A stretch of 64,000 nt of DNA from Sphingopyxis italica (GTDB lineage: Bacteria > Pseudomonadota > Alphaproteobacteria > Sphingomonadales > Sphingomonadaceae): the NCBI RefSeq assembly GCF_011926545.1, contig NZ_JAATIT010000002.1:124001-188000 (forward strand), written 5' to 3'. Shown here one piece after another: positions 53,456 through 63,000 of this stretch. Within the stretch, counting starts at the first letter, position 1; every line of letters begins with the position of its first letter. The translations under genes were made by a program, and so were the position numbers. The notes under the pieces were generated by a model. The model searched no databases, was not told the origin of the DNA, and was given only the letters and a program-made list of their open reading frames with translations.

Positions 53456-54331
53456 ATGCCGACATACAGCATCCCGCCTGCCGCCATCGCTGTCAACCGT
53501 CCCCGGGCGAGCGGGCCGGTCGTGGTTTCGGTGCCGCACGCGGGGCGCATCTATCCGCCCGAGATACTCGCCGCGGCGCGAGTCGAGCGGTCGCAGCTCG
53601 AACGGCTCGAGGATGGATGGTGCGATCTTCTCGCTGCCGAGGCGCCCGTCGCGGGGGCCACCGTCGTGCAGGCCCTGTGGGCACGCGCGGTCGCCGACCT
53701 CAATCGCGGCGAGGGGCAGATGGCGCCCGGCGAGGTCGCAATGCCGCTGCGCGCGCAGTTTTCCGCGCCGGGCCGAAAGGAACGCGCAGGGCTCGGCGTC
53801 GTGCCGACACGCCTTTTCGATTGCGGCCCGCTGTGGACGCGGCCAATCGACAGCGCGGCGCTTCACTGGCGGCTCGAATCGTTCCACCGGCCCTATCACG
53901 CCGCACTCGCCGAGGCTTTGGCGGACGTGCGGGGTCGCTTTGGTCGTGCGATCCTGATCGATCTCCATTCGATGCCTTCGATTCCGGTCGGGCAGCCGGG
54001 TCACGGCGCGCGAATCGTCGTCGGCGATCGTTTTGGCGACAGCGCGGGTGAAGGAGTGATCGATCGGGTGATGGCATCCGCGGGGCGCCTGGGTGAAGTC
54101 GTGACGCGCAACCAGCCTTATTCGGGCGGTCATATCATCCGCACGCACGGCCGGCCGAGCGATGCGATTCACGCGGTGCAAATCGAAATCGACCGCAGCC
54201 TCTATCTGACGGCCGAACGTCTGCCCGACAGGGTGCGGGTCGCTCGGCTCGCCCGCTGGTTCGCGGACCTCGTCGGCGATCTTGGAGAGACACGACCCGA
54301 CGCCGAAATATTTCCGCAAGCTGCCGAATAA
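53456..54331 (+). CDS. N-formylglutamate amidohydrolase
   Basis: 291 aa. VVVSVPHAGRIYPPEIL, WARAVADLNRGEG, ILIDLHSMPSIPVG and GGHIIRTHGRPS are characteristic of the HutG/N-formylglutamate amidohydrolase zinc peptidase-like family, which releases formate and glutamate at the end of histidine degradation or acts on related N-formyl compounds. No hut genes nearby, so the role may be general. The start ATG lies 142 bases from the divergent cpdR start. Confidence 0.9.
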   Translation: MPTYSIPPAAIAVNRPRASGPVVVSVPHAGRIYPPEILAAARVERSQLERLEDGWCDLLAAEAPVAGATVVQALWARAVADLNRGEGQMAPGEVAMPLRAQFSAPGRKERAGLGVVPTRLFDCGPLWTRPIDSAALHWRLESFHRPYHAALAEALADVRGRFGRAILIDLHSMPSIPVGQPGHGARIVVGDRFGDSAGEGVIDRVMASAGRLGEVVTRNQPYSGGHIIRTHGRPSDAIHAVQIEIDRSLYLTAERLPDRVRVARLARWFADLVGDLGETRPDAEIFPQAAE

Positions 54332-54361
54332 AAAACCACCTCGTACCGAAGTACGAGGTGG
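54330..54361 (-). terminator. Minus-strand terminator
   Basis: CCACCTCGTAC/GTACGAGGTGG, 11-bp perfect stem with a four-base loop, followed on the minus strand by six T. It ends a minus-strand transcript coming from the tRNA-Pro side. Confidence 0.85.
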
Positions 54362-54470
54362 CCAGGGTCCAGGGAGGACGCGTCCGCGCCAAAGCTGACG
54401 GGACACTCGCCGCGATGGAAAGGGGGAAAACCATAGCGGCGTAGTTTGAATTTAGGGGTTTGTGCGCCAA
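54331..54470 (-). ncRNA. Candidate small RNA with CCTCCC loop
   Basis: The 150 bases between tRNA-Pro and the strong minus-strand terminator contain no convincing gene. The minus strand carries a CGTCCTCCCTGG segment, an anti-ribosome-binding-site motif often exposed in alphaproteobacterial small RNAs, shortly before the terminator. Either this is a trailer of the tRNA transcript or an independent sRNA. The start site is not known. Confidence 0.35.
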
Positions 54471-54513
54471 CTTACAAGAAGAGACAGTGCAGAATCTGCA
54501 ATATGCAGGAAAT

Positions 54514-54590
54514 TGGTCGGGGAGAGAGGATTCGAACCTCCGGCCCCTGCCTCCCGAAGACAGTGCTCTACCAGGCTGAGCTACTCCCCG
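54514..54590 (-). tRNA. tRNA-Pro (CGG)
   Basis: 77 bases with encoded CCA: acceptor CGGGGAG, D-arm AGCTCAGCCTGGTAGAGC, anticodon loop TTCGGGA in stem CTGTC/GGCAG, T-loop TTCGAAT. Anticodon CGG, proline. Confidence 0.95.
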
Positions 54591-54697
54591 ACCGATCTGC
54601 GCGCCGACCGAGGTCGCCGCGAAGGCAGGGCGGTCCTCTAGACGCGCAATCTGCGAACTTCAAGCGTCAATCGGCACATTGAAGAGGATTGCCGGAA

Positions 54698-55126
54698 CTA
54701 GAGCATTTCGGCAGTTCGAAAGCTGAAATGTCCATCCGCAACGAAAATCAGATGATCGACCAGATTGATGCCCAGGGTCCGCAGAAAGAGCGCGGCATTG
54801 TGAGTCGCGCTCATGTCGGCCTCGCTAGGCGCGGCGATGCCCGAGGGGTGGTTATGCGCCATCACCACCGTCCTGACCCCGCCGCCGAGCAAGGCCCGCC
54901 AGCTTCGCGGCGGGATAAGGCAGCGGCCCGTCGCATCGCCATCGACACATTCGAGGCGGACGAGGCGGTCGAACGCGTCGAATCCGACGAGAAGCAGCGT
55001 TTCGCGATGATCGTCGAACAGCGGGCGCAGCAAATGGCGCGCCACGTCATCCTCGGATCGGGACGGCACGAATCCGGCTGGTGCGGAGGGTTCCGGTTTT
55101 TTGCCGACGGGCTCGAACAGGGTCAT
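54698..55126 (-). CDS. RadC-type JAB/MPN domain protein
   Basis: 142 aa from ATG 55126. The JAMM metal-binding motif HNHPSGIAAPSEAD and RALLGGGVRTVVMAH are typical of the RadC C-terminal domain; TLGINLVDHLIFV follows. The N-terminal helix-hairpin-helix part of classical RadC is missing, so it is a short RadC-like protein. Frame is open further upstream to 55282, overlapping thyA on the other strand, but I see no homology there. Function of RadC proteins is unresolved. Confidence 0.8.
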   Translation of the reverse strand: MTLFEPVGKKPEPSAPAGFVPSRSEDDVARHLLRPLFDDHRETLLLVGFDAFDRLVRLECVDGDATGRCLIPPRSWRALLGGGVRTVVMAHNHPSGIAAPSEADMSATHNAALFLRTLGINLVDHLIFVADGHFSFRTAEML

Positions 55127-55241
55127 CGCCGGACCCATGCCCTTCGGACGCGCGATTCCCAACGCCCGACTGCCCCGCATCGGAGGCTTTATAGGCGCAA
55201 TCCCGCTGGTCCCTTGTCCGCGCGCGGTGCGGGGCCTAGCA

Positions 55242-56204
55242 ATGAGAGGGCAAAGCCGGGAGCATGTCTTGTCTGATTCCATCCATTATGAACTGCAATA
55301 TCTCGACCTGATGCGCCGCATCTGGGTCGAGGGCGACGAGCGCGTCGACCGCACCGGTGTTGGCACGCGGTCGCTGTTTGGCGAGACGATGCGATTTTCG
55401 CTCGCGGACGACGCGATCCCGTTGCTGACCACCAAGCGCGTCTATTGGAAAACCGCGCTGCGCGAGCTGCTGTGGTTCCTGACCGGCGACACCAATATCC
55501 GGTCGCTGGTCGCGCAGGGCGTGAAAATCTGGACCGACTGGCCGCTCGACACATATCGCCGCGAGACCGGCGAGGCGATCAGCGCCGAGGATTTCGAGGC
55601 GCGAATCATCGCGGATGAGGATTTCGCAGCGAAGTGGGGCGACCTCGGACCGGTCTATGGCTACCAGTGGGTGAACTGGCCGCGCTACGAGCCGGCGGGT
55701 GACGGGCTCTTCCGGCGCGCAAGCCAAGGGCACAACCAGATTGCGGCGCTGATCGATTCGCTGAAGAATAACCCCGGCTCGCGGCGGCACATCTTCACCG
55801 GCTGGAACGTCGCCGATCTGGATCGCATGGCACTGCCGCCGTGCCACATGACCTATCAATTCCATGTCCGCAGCGATGGCGGCCTGTCGTGCCTGCTTCT
55901 TCAGCGTTCGTGCGACCTCGGCCTCGGTTTTGCCTTCAACGTGTTCGAGGCCGCGCTACTGACGCGCCTGATTGCACAACAATGCGACCTTCGTGCACAC
56001 GAACTGGTGTGGACGGGCGGCGACGTTCATCTCTACCTCAACCACGCGGAACTGGTCGAGCAGCAGTTGTCGCGCGTGCCCAGCGGCAGCCCCAAGCTGC
56101 GCATCCTGCGGCGGCCCGGCAGCATTTTCGACTATAAATTCGAGGACTTCACGGTCGAGGATTATGCCCCGCAAGCGCATATTTCCGCGCCTGTCGCGGT
56201 CTGA
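55242..56204 (+). CDS. thyA: Thymidylate synthase
   Basis: 320 aa. YLDLMRRIWVEGDERVDRTG at the start, the catalytic cysteine in LPPCHMTYQF, and DLGLGFAFNVFEAALLTRLI, VWTGGDVHLYLNH are classical ThyA. It methylates dUMP with 5,10-methylene-tetrahydrofolate. It is somewhat longer than the 264-aa E. coli enzyme, with an insertion between WPLDTYRRETG and GDLGPVYGYQW, as in many bacteria. Start at 55242 by first ATG of the conserved frame; TTG 55269 is possible. Confidence 0.95.
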   Translation: MRGQSREHVLSDSIHYELQYLDLMRRIWVEGDERVDRTGVGTRSLFGETMRFSLADDAIPLLTTKRVYWKTALRELLWFLTGDTNIRSLVAQGVKIWTDWPLDTYRRETGEAISAEDFEARIIADEDFAAKWGDLGPVYGYQWVNWPRYEPAGDGLFRRASQGHNQIAALIDSLKNNPGSRRHIFTGWNVADLDRMALPPCHMTYQFHVRSDGGLSCLLLQRSCDLGLGFAFNVFEAALLTRLIAQQCDLRAHELVWTGGDVHLYLNHAELVEQQLSRVPSGSPKLRILRRPGSIFDYKFEDFTVEDYAPQAHISAPVAV

Positions 56205-56296
56205 CGGTCGCCGTTGCATTCGTATGGCGGCCGTAATAATATGTCGCCACGGTGAAATATAACTAGGCGCTGATTCGCGCTTCGAAGGACGAGGAT

Positions 56297-57607
56297 ATGC
56301 CCGAGACGCACCCCAAAAAAGATGTGGGGCGCCCGGCGAGCAATCTGCCGCCGCTGTCGCTTCACATCCCCGAACCGCGCTATCGTCCCGGCGACACGCC
56401 GGACTTCGGCGATATCGACATTCCCGCGGTCGAAGCGACCCCGCGCCCCGGCGAAGCGACCAAGCCCGATGCGATGCGCGAGTTGAGCTATGGCCTCGTC
56501 CGCGTGCTCGATTTCGACGGGCAGGCGAAGGGACAATGGGATCCGAAGCTGACTCCCGAGCGGCTGCGCATCATGCTCCGCTATATGATGCTGGTCCGTG
56601 CGTTCGACGACCGCATGTTCCGCGCCCAGCGTCAGGGCAAGACCAGCTTTTATATGAAGTGCACCGGCGAAGAGGCGACATCGGTCGCCTCGACGATGGC
56701 GCTCGATCGCGGCGACATGTGTTTCCCCAGCTATCGCCAGCAGGGTATCCTGATCGCGCGCGACTATCCGCTGATCCAGATGATGAACCAGATTTATTCG
56801 AACCGCGGCGACCATCTGCTCGGCCGCCAGTTGCCGATCATGTATTCGGCGCCCGAACATGGTTTCTTCAGCGTGTCGGGCAACCTCGCGACGCAATATC
56901 CGCAGGCGGTGGGCTGGGCGATGGCCTCGGCATCGAAGGGCGACAGCCGGATCGCGACCGTATGGTGCGGCGAGGGTTCGTCGGCCGAGGGCGACTTCCA
57001 CTCGGCACTGACCTTCGCGACGGTCTACAACGCGCCGGTGATCTTCAACGTCGTCAACAACCAGTGGGCGATCTCCAGTTTCTCGGGCTTCGCGGGCAGC
57101 GAACGCACGACCTTTGCGGCGCGCGCGGTGGGCTATGGTATCGCCGGGCTGCGCATCGACGGCAACGATCCGCTCGCGGTCTACGCCGCTACGCAATGGG
57201 CGGCGGATCGCGCGCGGACGAACAACGGCCCAACGCTGATCGAGCATTTCACCTATCGCAGCGAAGGCCACAGCACGTCGGACGACCCGAGCGCCTATCG
57301 CGCCGCCGACGAAGCGACCGCCTGGCCGCTCGGCGATCCTATCGCGCGGCTCCGCCAGCATCTCGAAACGCTTGGCGAATGGGATACCGAGCGGCACGAA
57401 GCGCAGGCGAAAGAACTCGACGAGCTGGTCAAGACGACCCAGAAGCAATCGGAAAAGCTCGGCATTTTGGGCCACGGCATGCACCAGCCGTTCGAGACAA
57501 TGTTCGAGGATGTATTCGAAGAGATGCCGTGGCACCTCCAGGAACAATGCGCTCAGATGCTCGCCGAGCAAGAGGCCAAGTTCGGCCCCAACTGGAAGCC
57601 CGAATGA
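56297..57607 (+). CDS. bkdA1: Branched-chain 2-oxoacid dehydrogenase E1 alpha
   Basis: 436 aa. RLRIMLRYMMLVRAFDDRMF and KTSFYMKCTGEEATSVAST are the E1 alpha start; the thiamine-diphosphate motif runs GEGSSAEGDFHSAL ... FNVVNN, and the phosphorylation-loop-like YRSEGHSTSDDPSAYR is present. The long N-terminal extension (about 70 residues) marks the branched-chain type rather than pyruvate. Forms the decarboxylase with E1 beta, whose start overlaps by 4 bases. Confidence 0.93.
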   Translation: MPETHPKKDVGRPASNLPPLSLHIPEPRYRPGDTPDFGDIDIPAVEATPRPGEATKPDAMRELSYGLVRVLDFDGQAKGQWDPKLTPERLRIMLRYMMLVRAFDDRMFRAQRQGKTSFYMKCTGEEATSVASTMALDRGDMCFPSYRQQGILIARDYPLIQMMNQIYSNRGDHLLGRQLPIMYSAPEHGFFSVSGNLATQYPQAVGWAMASASKGDSRIATVWCGEGSSAEGDFHSALTFATVYNAPVIFNVVNNQWAISSFSGFAGSERTTFAARAVGYGIAGLRIDGNDPLAVYAATQWAADRARTNNGPTLIEHFTYRSEGHSTSDDPSAYRAADEATAWPLGDPIARLRQHLETLGEWDTERHEAQAKELDELVKTTQKQSEKLGILGHGMHQPFETMFEDVFEEMPWHLQEQCAQMLAEQEAKFGPNWKPE

Positions 57608-58644
57608 TGCCAGAATCCTCCAGTTCTGCGACCAAGACCATGAACATGATCGAGGCGATCAACAGCGCCATGGACGTCATGCTCGAACGCGACCCGAACA
57701 TGGTCGTGATGGGCGAGGATGTCGGCTTTTTCGGCGGCGTCTTCCGCGCCACCGCGGGCCTACAGAAAAAGCATGGCAAGACGCGCGTGTTCGACACGCC
57801 GATCAACGAATGCGGAATCATCGGGGTCGCGGTCGGCATGGGCGCCTATGGCCTACGTCCGGTCCCCGAGATCCAGTTCGCCGATTATATCTACCCCGGG
57901 CTCGACCAGCTGGTCAGCGAAGCGGCGCGCCTGCGCTATCGTTCGGCGAACGACTATATCTGCCCGATGACGGTGCGTACTCCTTTTGGGGGAGGCATCT
58001 TCGGCGGCCAGACGCACAGCCAGTCGCCCGAAAGCATTATGACGCACATCTGCGGCGTGAAGACGGTGATCCCGTCGAACCCCTATGATGCGAAAGGCCT
58101 GCTGATCGCGGCGATCGAAGATAATGACCCCGTCGTCTTCCTCGAGCCCAAGCGCATCTACAACGGCCCGTTCAGCGGCTATTATGACCGACCGGTCGAG
58201 CCCTGGTCGAAGCATGATGCGAGCGCGGTGCCCGAGGGCTATTACCGTATCGATCTCGGTAAGGCGGCGACGGTGCGTTCGGGCGAGGCGCTCACCATCC
58301 TCGCCTATGGCACGATGGTCCATGTGACCAAGACGATCGTCGAGGAAATGGGCATCGACGCCGAAATTCTCGACCTGCGCACGCTGTTGCCGCTCGACAT
58401 CGACGCGATCGAGACGTCGGTGAAGAAAACCGGCCGCTGCCTGATCATCCACGAAGCGACGCGGACCTCGGGCTTCGGTGCCGAGCTTGCGGCGCTGGTG
58501 CAGGAACGCTGCTTCTATCATCTCGAGGCGCCGGTCGAACGCGTTACCGGCTTCGACACGCCTTATCCGCATAGCCTCGAATGGGCCTATTTCCCCGGCC
58601 CGGTGCGCATCGCGACCGCGCTGACCAAGATTTTGAAGGACTGA
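57604..58644 (+). CDS. bkdA2: Branched-chain 2-oxoacid dehydrogenase E1 beta
   Basis: 346 aa from the ATG that overlaps the E1 alpha stop (ATGA); the next codon is also ATG. MNMIEAINSAMDVMLERDPN, GEDVGFFGGVFRATAGL, TPINECGIIGVAVGMGAYG and GGGIFGGQTHSQSPE are the E1 beta signature; the C-terminal domain has RCLIIHEATRTSGFGAEL. Partner of E1 alpha in valine, leucine and isoleucine breakdown. Confidence 0.93.
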   Translation: MMPESSSSATKTMNMIEAINSAMDVMLERDPNMVVMGEDVGFFGGVFRATAGLQKKHGKTRVFDTPINECGIIGVAVGMGAYGLRPVPEIQFADYIYPGLDQLVSEAARLRYRSANDYICPMTVRTPFGGGIFGGQTHSQSPESIMTHICGVKTVIPSNPYDAKGLLIAAIEDNDPVVFLEPKRIYNGPFSGYYDRPVEPWSKHDASAVPEGYYRIDLGKAATVRSGEALTILAYGTMVHVTKTIVEEMGIDAEILDLRTLLPLDIDAIETSVKKTGRCLIIHEATRTSGFGAELAALVQERCFYHLEAPVERVTGFDTPYPHSLEWAYFPGPVRIATALTKILKD

Positions 58645-58648
58645 CGCC

Positions 58649-59959
58649 ATGGCCCGTTATTCATTCCGCCTGCCCGACATCGGCGAAGGCATTGCCGAGG
58701 CCGAAATCGTTGCCTGGCATGTCAAGATCGGTGAGCGCGTCGAGGAAGACGCGCAGCTTGCCGATATGATGACCGACAAGGCGACCGTTGAAATGGAATC
58801 GCCGGTATCGGGAATCGTCGTCGAACTGGCGGGCGAGGTCGGCGACCTGATCCCGATCGGGTCGACGCTCGCGGTGATCGAGACCGATGGCGACGGTGAC
58901 GGCGATGTCGAAGCGCCGCCTGCCGATACGCCGGCCGAACAGGAAATCGTGGCGGAAACGCCGGGTGCAGAGGAAGCTTCGGCGGCAGAAGTGGCCGAAA
59001 AGCCCTCTCCCCTTCAGGGGAGAGGGTTGGGAGATGGGGCCAAAGCGGCTCCTGCTCCTGCCGCTGTTCCCCTCTCCCCTGAAGGGGAGAGGGAGAGGAA
59101 GGCCGTGCTCGCATCGCCGGCCGTCCGCGCCCGCGCGAAGGACCTTGGTGTCGATCTCGGCCAGGTGCAGGCCGAGGGCGACCGCATCCGCCACGCCGAT
59201 CTCGACGCCTTCCTGCGCTACAGCGGCGGGCAGGGCTATCACGCCCCAGGCGCCAGCCGCGCCCGCGCCGACCAGCCGATCAAGGTCATCGGCATGCGTC
59301 GCAAGATCGCCGAAAATATGGCGGCATCGAAGCGCGCGATTCCGCACTTTACCTATGTCGAGGAAATGGACGTCACCGCGCTCGAAGAGATGCGCGCCGA
59401 TTTGAACGCCAATCGCGGCGGCCGCCCGAAACTGACGATGCTGCCCTTCCTGATCGTGGCGATCTGCCGCACGATCCCGCAATTCCCGATGATCAACGCC
59501 CGCTACGACGACGAAGGCGGCGTGGTGACGCGCTATGGCGCAGTGCATCTCGGTATGGCGACGCAGACTGACGCGGGGCTGATGGTCCCCGTAATCCGCG
59601 ACGCGCAGGACAAGAATGTGTGGCAATTGGCGAGCGAGATCACGCGTCTCGCCGAAGCCGCGCGCACCGGCAAGGCGAAGGTCGAAGAACTGACCGGCGG
59701 CACGCTGACCGTCACCTCGCTCGGCCCGCTCGGCGGCATCGCCACGACCCCGGTGATCAACCGTCCCGAGGTCGCGATCATCGGTCCGAACAAGATCGTA
59801 GAGCGTCCGGTCTTCGACGGCGACGAGATTCGCCGCGCGAAACTGATGAACCTGTCGATCAGCTGCGACCACCGCGTCGTCGATGGCTGGGATGCCGCGA
59901 GCTATGTCCAGGCGCTGAAGAAGCTGGTCGAGACGCCGGTTTTGCTGTTCGCGGACTGA
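58649..59959 (+). CDS. bkdB: Branched-chain 2-oxoacid dehydrogenase E2
   Basis: 436 aa. N-terminal lipoyl domain with lipoylated K44 (DKATVEMESP), flexible linker, E1/E3-binding domain (ASPAVRARAKDLGVDLGQVQ) and acyltransferase domain with SCDHRVVDGWDAA. The linker between the lipoyl and binding domains carries an in-frame palindromic repeat (59003-59093) coding for KPSPLQGRGLGDG and PLSPEGERERK. E3 (dihydrolipoamide dehydrogenase) is not in the window. Starts four bases after E1 beta. Confidence 0.93.
   Translation: MARYSFRLPDIGEGIAEAEIVAWHVKIGERVEEDAQLADMMTDKATVEMESPVSGIVVELAGEVGDLIPIGSTLAVIETDGDGDGDVEAPPADTPAEQEIVAETPGAEEASAAEVAEKPSPLQGRGLGDGAKAAPAPAAVPLSPEGERERKAVLASPAVRARAKDLGVDLGQVQAEGDRIRHADLDAFLRYSGGQGYHAPGASRARADQPIKVIGMRRKIAENMAASKRAIPHFTYVEEMDVTALEEMRADLNANRGGRPKLTMLPFLIVAICRTIPQFPMINARYDDEGGVVTRYGAVHLGMATQTDAGLMVPVIRDAQDKNVWQLASEITRLAEAARTGKAKVEELTGGTLTVTSLGPLGGIATTPVINRPEVAIIGPNKIVERPVFDGDEIRRAKLMNLSISCDHRVVDGWDAASYVQALKKLVETPVLLFAD
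59003..59093. repeat. Palindromic repeat inside the E2 gene
   Basis: CTCTCCCCTTCAGGGGAGAG and CTCTCCCCTGAAGGGGAGAG are each near-palindromic and are reverse complements of one another, about 43 bases apart. The unit is 91 bases and keeps the reading frame. Confidence 0.8.
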
Positions 59960-59970
59960 GTTAACCTCAT

Positions 59971-60050
59971 CCGTTCGTGTCGAGCGAAGTCGAGACACCC
60001 AGAAGGCGCGCGCTGACGATGGGCATCTCGACTTCGCTCGATGCGAACGG
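59971..60050. repeat. Inverted repeat of the CGAGCGAAGTCGAGA type
   Basis: 59971-60000 and 60021-60050 match in inverted orientation at 26 of 30 bases, around the shared core TCGAGCGAAGTCGAGA. It lies between the convergent E2 gene and the large outer-membrane protein gene and can act as a two-way terminator. This repeat type recurs between sphingomonad genes. Confidence 0.75.
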
Positions 60051-60063
60051 GGTTGTGTTTCCT

Positions 60064-63000
60064 TTACAGCCCTAATCCCGCGAAACTCGTCTGGTCGAAC
60101 TTCAGCTTGAAGGTCACATAGGCGCCTGAGCGTGAGAAGCGCGCGTCCTCGAAATCGCGATCGTGGAAGCCCGCGAAATTATAGCCGAAGGTGATGTTCG
60201 CGTTCGTCATCGGCGCCAGCGTCACCGTCGGCCCGCCCGCCCAGCTCACGGTATCGGCGTCGGTCCCGACGCGCATAGTACCCGAGGCGCCGACGTCGAC
60301 ATGCTCGCCAAGATTGAAGCGGAAGTCGGCGCCGATCAGGTTCGACCAGCCCTTCACATCGTCTGCTCCGAAGCGGTCGAAATTATAGCGCGTGCCCCAG
60401 AAGAAGCCGATTTCGGCGCGCTCGTACCAGCCTTCGCCGAACCCGCGATCGCCGAGCGGAGTCCAGTTCACCGACAGGCTGTTGAGTAGGCGTCGGCTTG
60501 TCGCGTCGCCGTCGATCATGAGCGTGCCGCCGACCGGGCCGGGCTCGCCCGCGACGGCGTCGCGTACCTTGTCCGAGCGGAATTCGCTCTTGTTGAGCCA
60601 TGAAACCCGCGAATCGGCCGGACGGTGCGCCCAGCTCATCTCGAAATTGATGACCTCGGTCGTCGGCGTGGTGCCGCTGCCGCCCGCCTTGGCATAGGTG
60701 AAGAGCGCGCCGAGCGCGCGGCCTTCGCCGAGCTGGCGCAGGCCGCCGAGGGTGAGCCCGTAACGGTTGGCGAGCTCGCCATCGCGATATTCGGCTCGGC
60801 CGGTCAGCGTCCAGCGGTCGGCGCGATAGGTCGCGCCGGTGCTGATCGCGAGGAAGTCCTCGGTCAGCGTGCCGCCCGCACCAAGGAAACCGCCCGAGGC
60901 GACCGGATGCCCGGGGTTGAGCACATCGCCGGCGCGAATGCCGCCGATCGTGCGATTTCCGTCGACCGACACATCGACCGACCAGCGCTCGCCGAGCTTC
61001 AGCGACTGCGACAGGCCGTAGGCGGCGAAACTGCGCGGGCCATATTCGCCGATCTCTTGTTGGTTCGCGGTGGCGAGAAGGCGCGCGCCCGGCCAAGGCG
61101 TCAGATCGAAGCCGAGCCGGGCGGTGCGCACCTTGATCGTATCGCCGTCGGCGATCTCGTAGCTGCCGACGAGATTGACGTCGCGCGTCACCGCAAAACG
61201 CGCGCCGAGGCGATGGCGTGCCGGGAAGTCGACGCTCGCATCTTTCCCGCCCAATGCGAATTCGGTCTGCGCGTCGAGTTCGAGGCGCTTTTTGAACAGC
61301 CGCCGCGTCGCGCCCAGCTGGACGATGTTCGACCGGTTGCGCGTGCCATCGGTCAAGCGATCGTCGGCGTGGGTCAACCCGGCACGCATGACGCTGCTGC
61401 CATTATCATATTCGGCGAGCGCGCGCGCGGCACGGCGTCGCGCGCTGGTTTCGAGATAATCTTCCTGCCACGCGCTGCCGGTCACCGACAGGTTGCGGCT
61501 CACTTTCAGGCGCGCGTCGAAACCGAATTTGCGTGTGCCATTCTCGCTGCTGTTGAGCTGGCCGGTGCCGAAACCCGCTTCACGCTCACGGACGTAAGCG
61601 AGGAAGTCGGCGTTGCTGCTGTGATGCTCGGCCTCGATCAGCCATGCTTTCGCGGTGCCGCTGGCAGTCGTGCCGCCGTTGACCGCCTTGGCGTCGCTGA
61701 CCGCGAGTTCGGCACGCACCTCGGTTTCGATATTGGGGCGATAGCGCGCATCGATGCCGCCGAGGTTCGTTTTCCGATTGCCATCCTCGTCGTGGACGAA
61801 CGTCGCACCGACACGCAATTTTTCGTCGTTCGACTGGTAGCTCACGTGGCCGCCGGCGTTGAGCACGCGCTGGCCGACACCGTCGACCTCATATTCGGCG
61901 ACGATGAATTGCGGATCGAGCGCAGAAGAACGGCTGAGCACCGGTTCGCGGAAGCGGATCGTGCCCGCCAGATAGTCGATGTCGTAATCGACATGGCGCG
62001 ACAGGCTGACGCTCTCGACGATGCGTTCGCTGTGCAGCCGGTCGCGCGTTTCAATGATGATCCGCTCGCTGTTCGGCAAGATGTCCTTGGCGCCGAGCTG
62101 GTACGGGCCAGTCAGGCCATTGCCCTGAATCTCGTCACGGCGGAAGCGATAGGGGGTGTCGGCGACAAAGGCGGTCGCGGCGAGGTTGCGCCCGCGATAC
62201 TCGGCCTTACCGCCGTTGAGTGCGCGCTGGTAGCGGGCGAGTTCGGGTTCCGAGATGCCGGTCTCGATATCGCCGAACATCGCATAGAATTGCGGGCGTT
62301 CGAGGCGCAGGTAGAGCTTGCGGACCGAGGCGGCGTCGTAGCGCGTCTCGTTGCGGTCGGCGTAGATGGTGTAATAGGCACGCGGATCGATCACGCCGCC
62401 GAACCGGGCGTCGTCCTTGTCCTTGTCGCTGTCATAGGCGAGCGTCATCAGCCATTTTCCGCGCACGCGGCCCTTGGCATAGAGCGCGAGGCGCGCATCG
62501 GCGTTGAGATCGTCGAGCGTTTCGGCCACCGGCTCCATCCGGTCGCCCAGCATATTATAGCCAAGCGTGCCGGCGGCAAAGCCGACGACGGTCCACGGGC
62601 GATCGCCCGGATCGAGCCAGGTTTCGATCGTTTGCTTGCGCACCACCTTGTCGTCGCGGAAGGTGAATTCCATCGCGAGCGTGCCCGACGCCGTGGTCGG
62701 TTCGAGTTCGATAGTGGCGATGCCGTCGTCGCCATCGATCTTCCACACCGGCTGCGCGCGCTCGAGGCCCGCAAGTTGGCGCGCCTGCTGCGCATCGGCT
62801 TCGACCGCGGGATAATAAGGGGCAGGGACGCTGAAATCGCCCGTCAGCCCGGCGCGGATCGGCTTGCCGTCGCGGTCGGTCAGGCGCACCGCGATCACCG
62901 GGCGCGTGACGCCATCGGCGACCAGAATCGACTTTTCGCGGATCAGCGACGCGCGCATCGGGGTGATCGAATAATGGACGTCCCGCTCTAGCGTTTTGAT

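Noticed and set aside
54135..54470. Frame on the minus strand covering the terminator near 54330
   Set aside because: Runs through a perfect terminator and into the antisense of the amidohydrolase gene.
58661..59998. 445-aa frame on the minus strand
   Set aside because: Antisense to the E2 gene, which is identified by lipoyl and catalytic motifs.
60625..62991. 788-aa frame on the plus strand
   Set aside because: Antisense to the large DUF11 protein; low-complexity Arg/Ala/Gly-rich composition typical of shadow frames.
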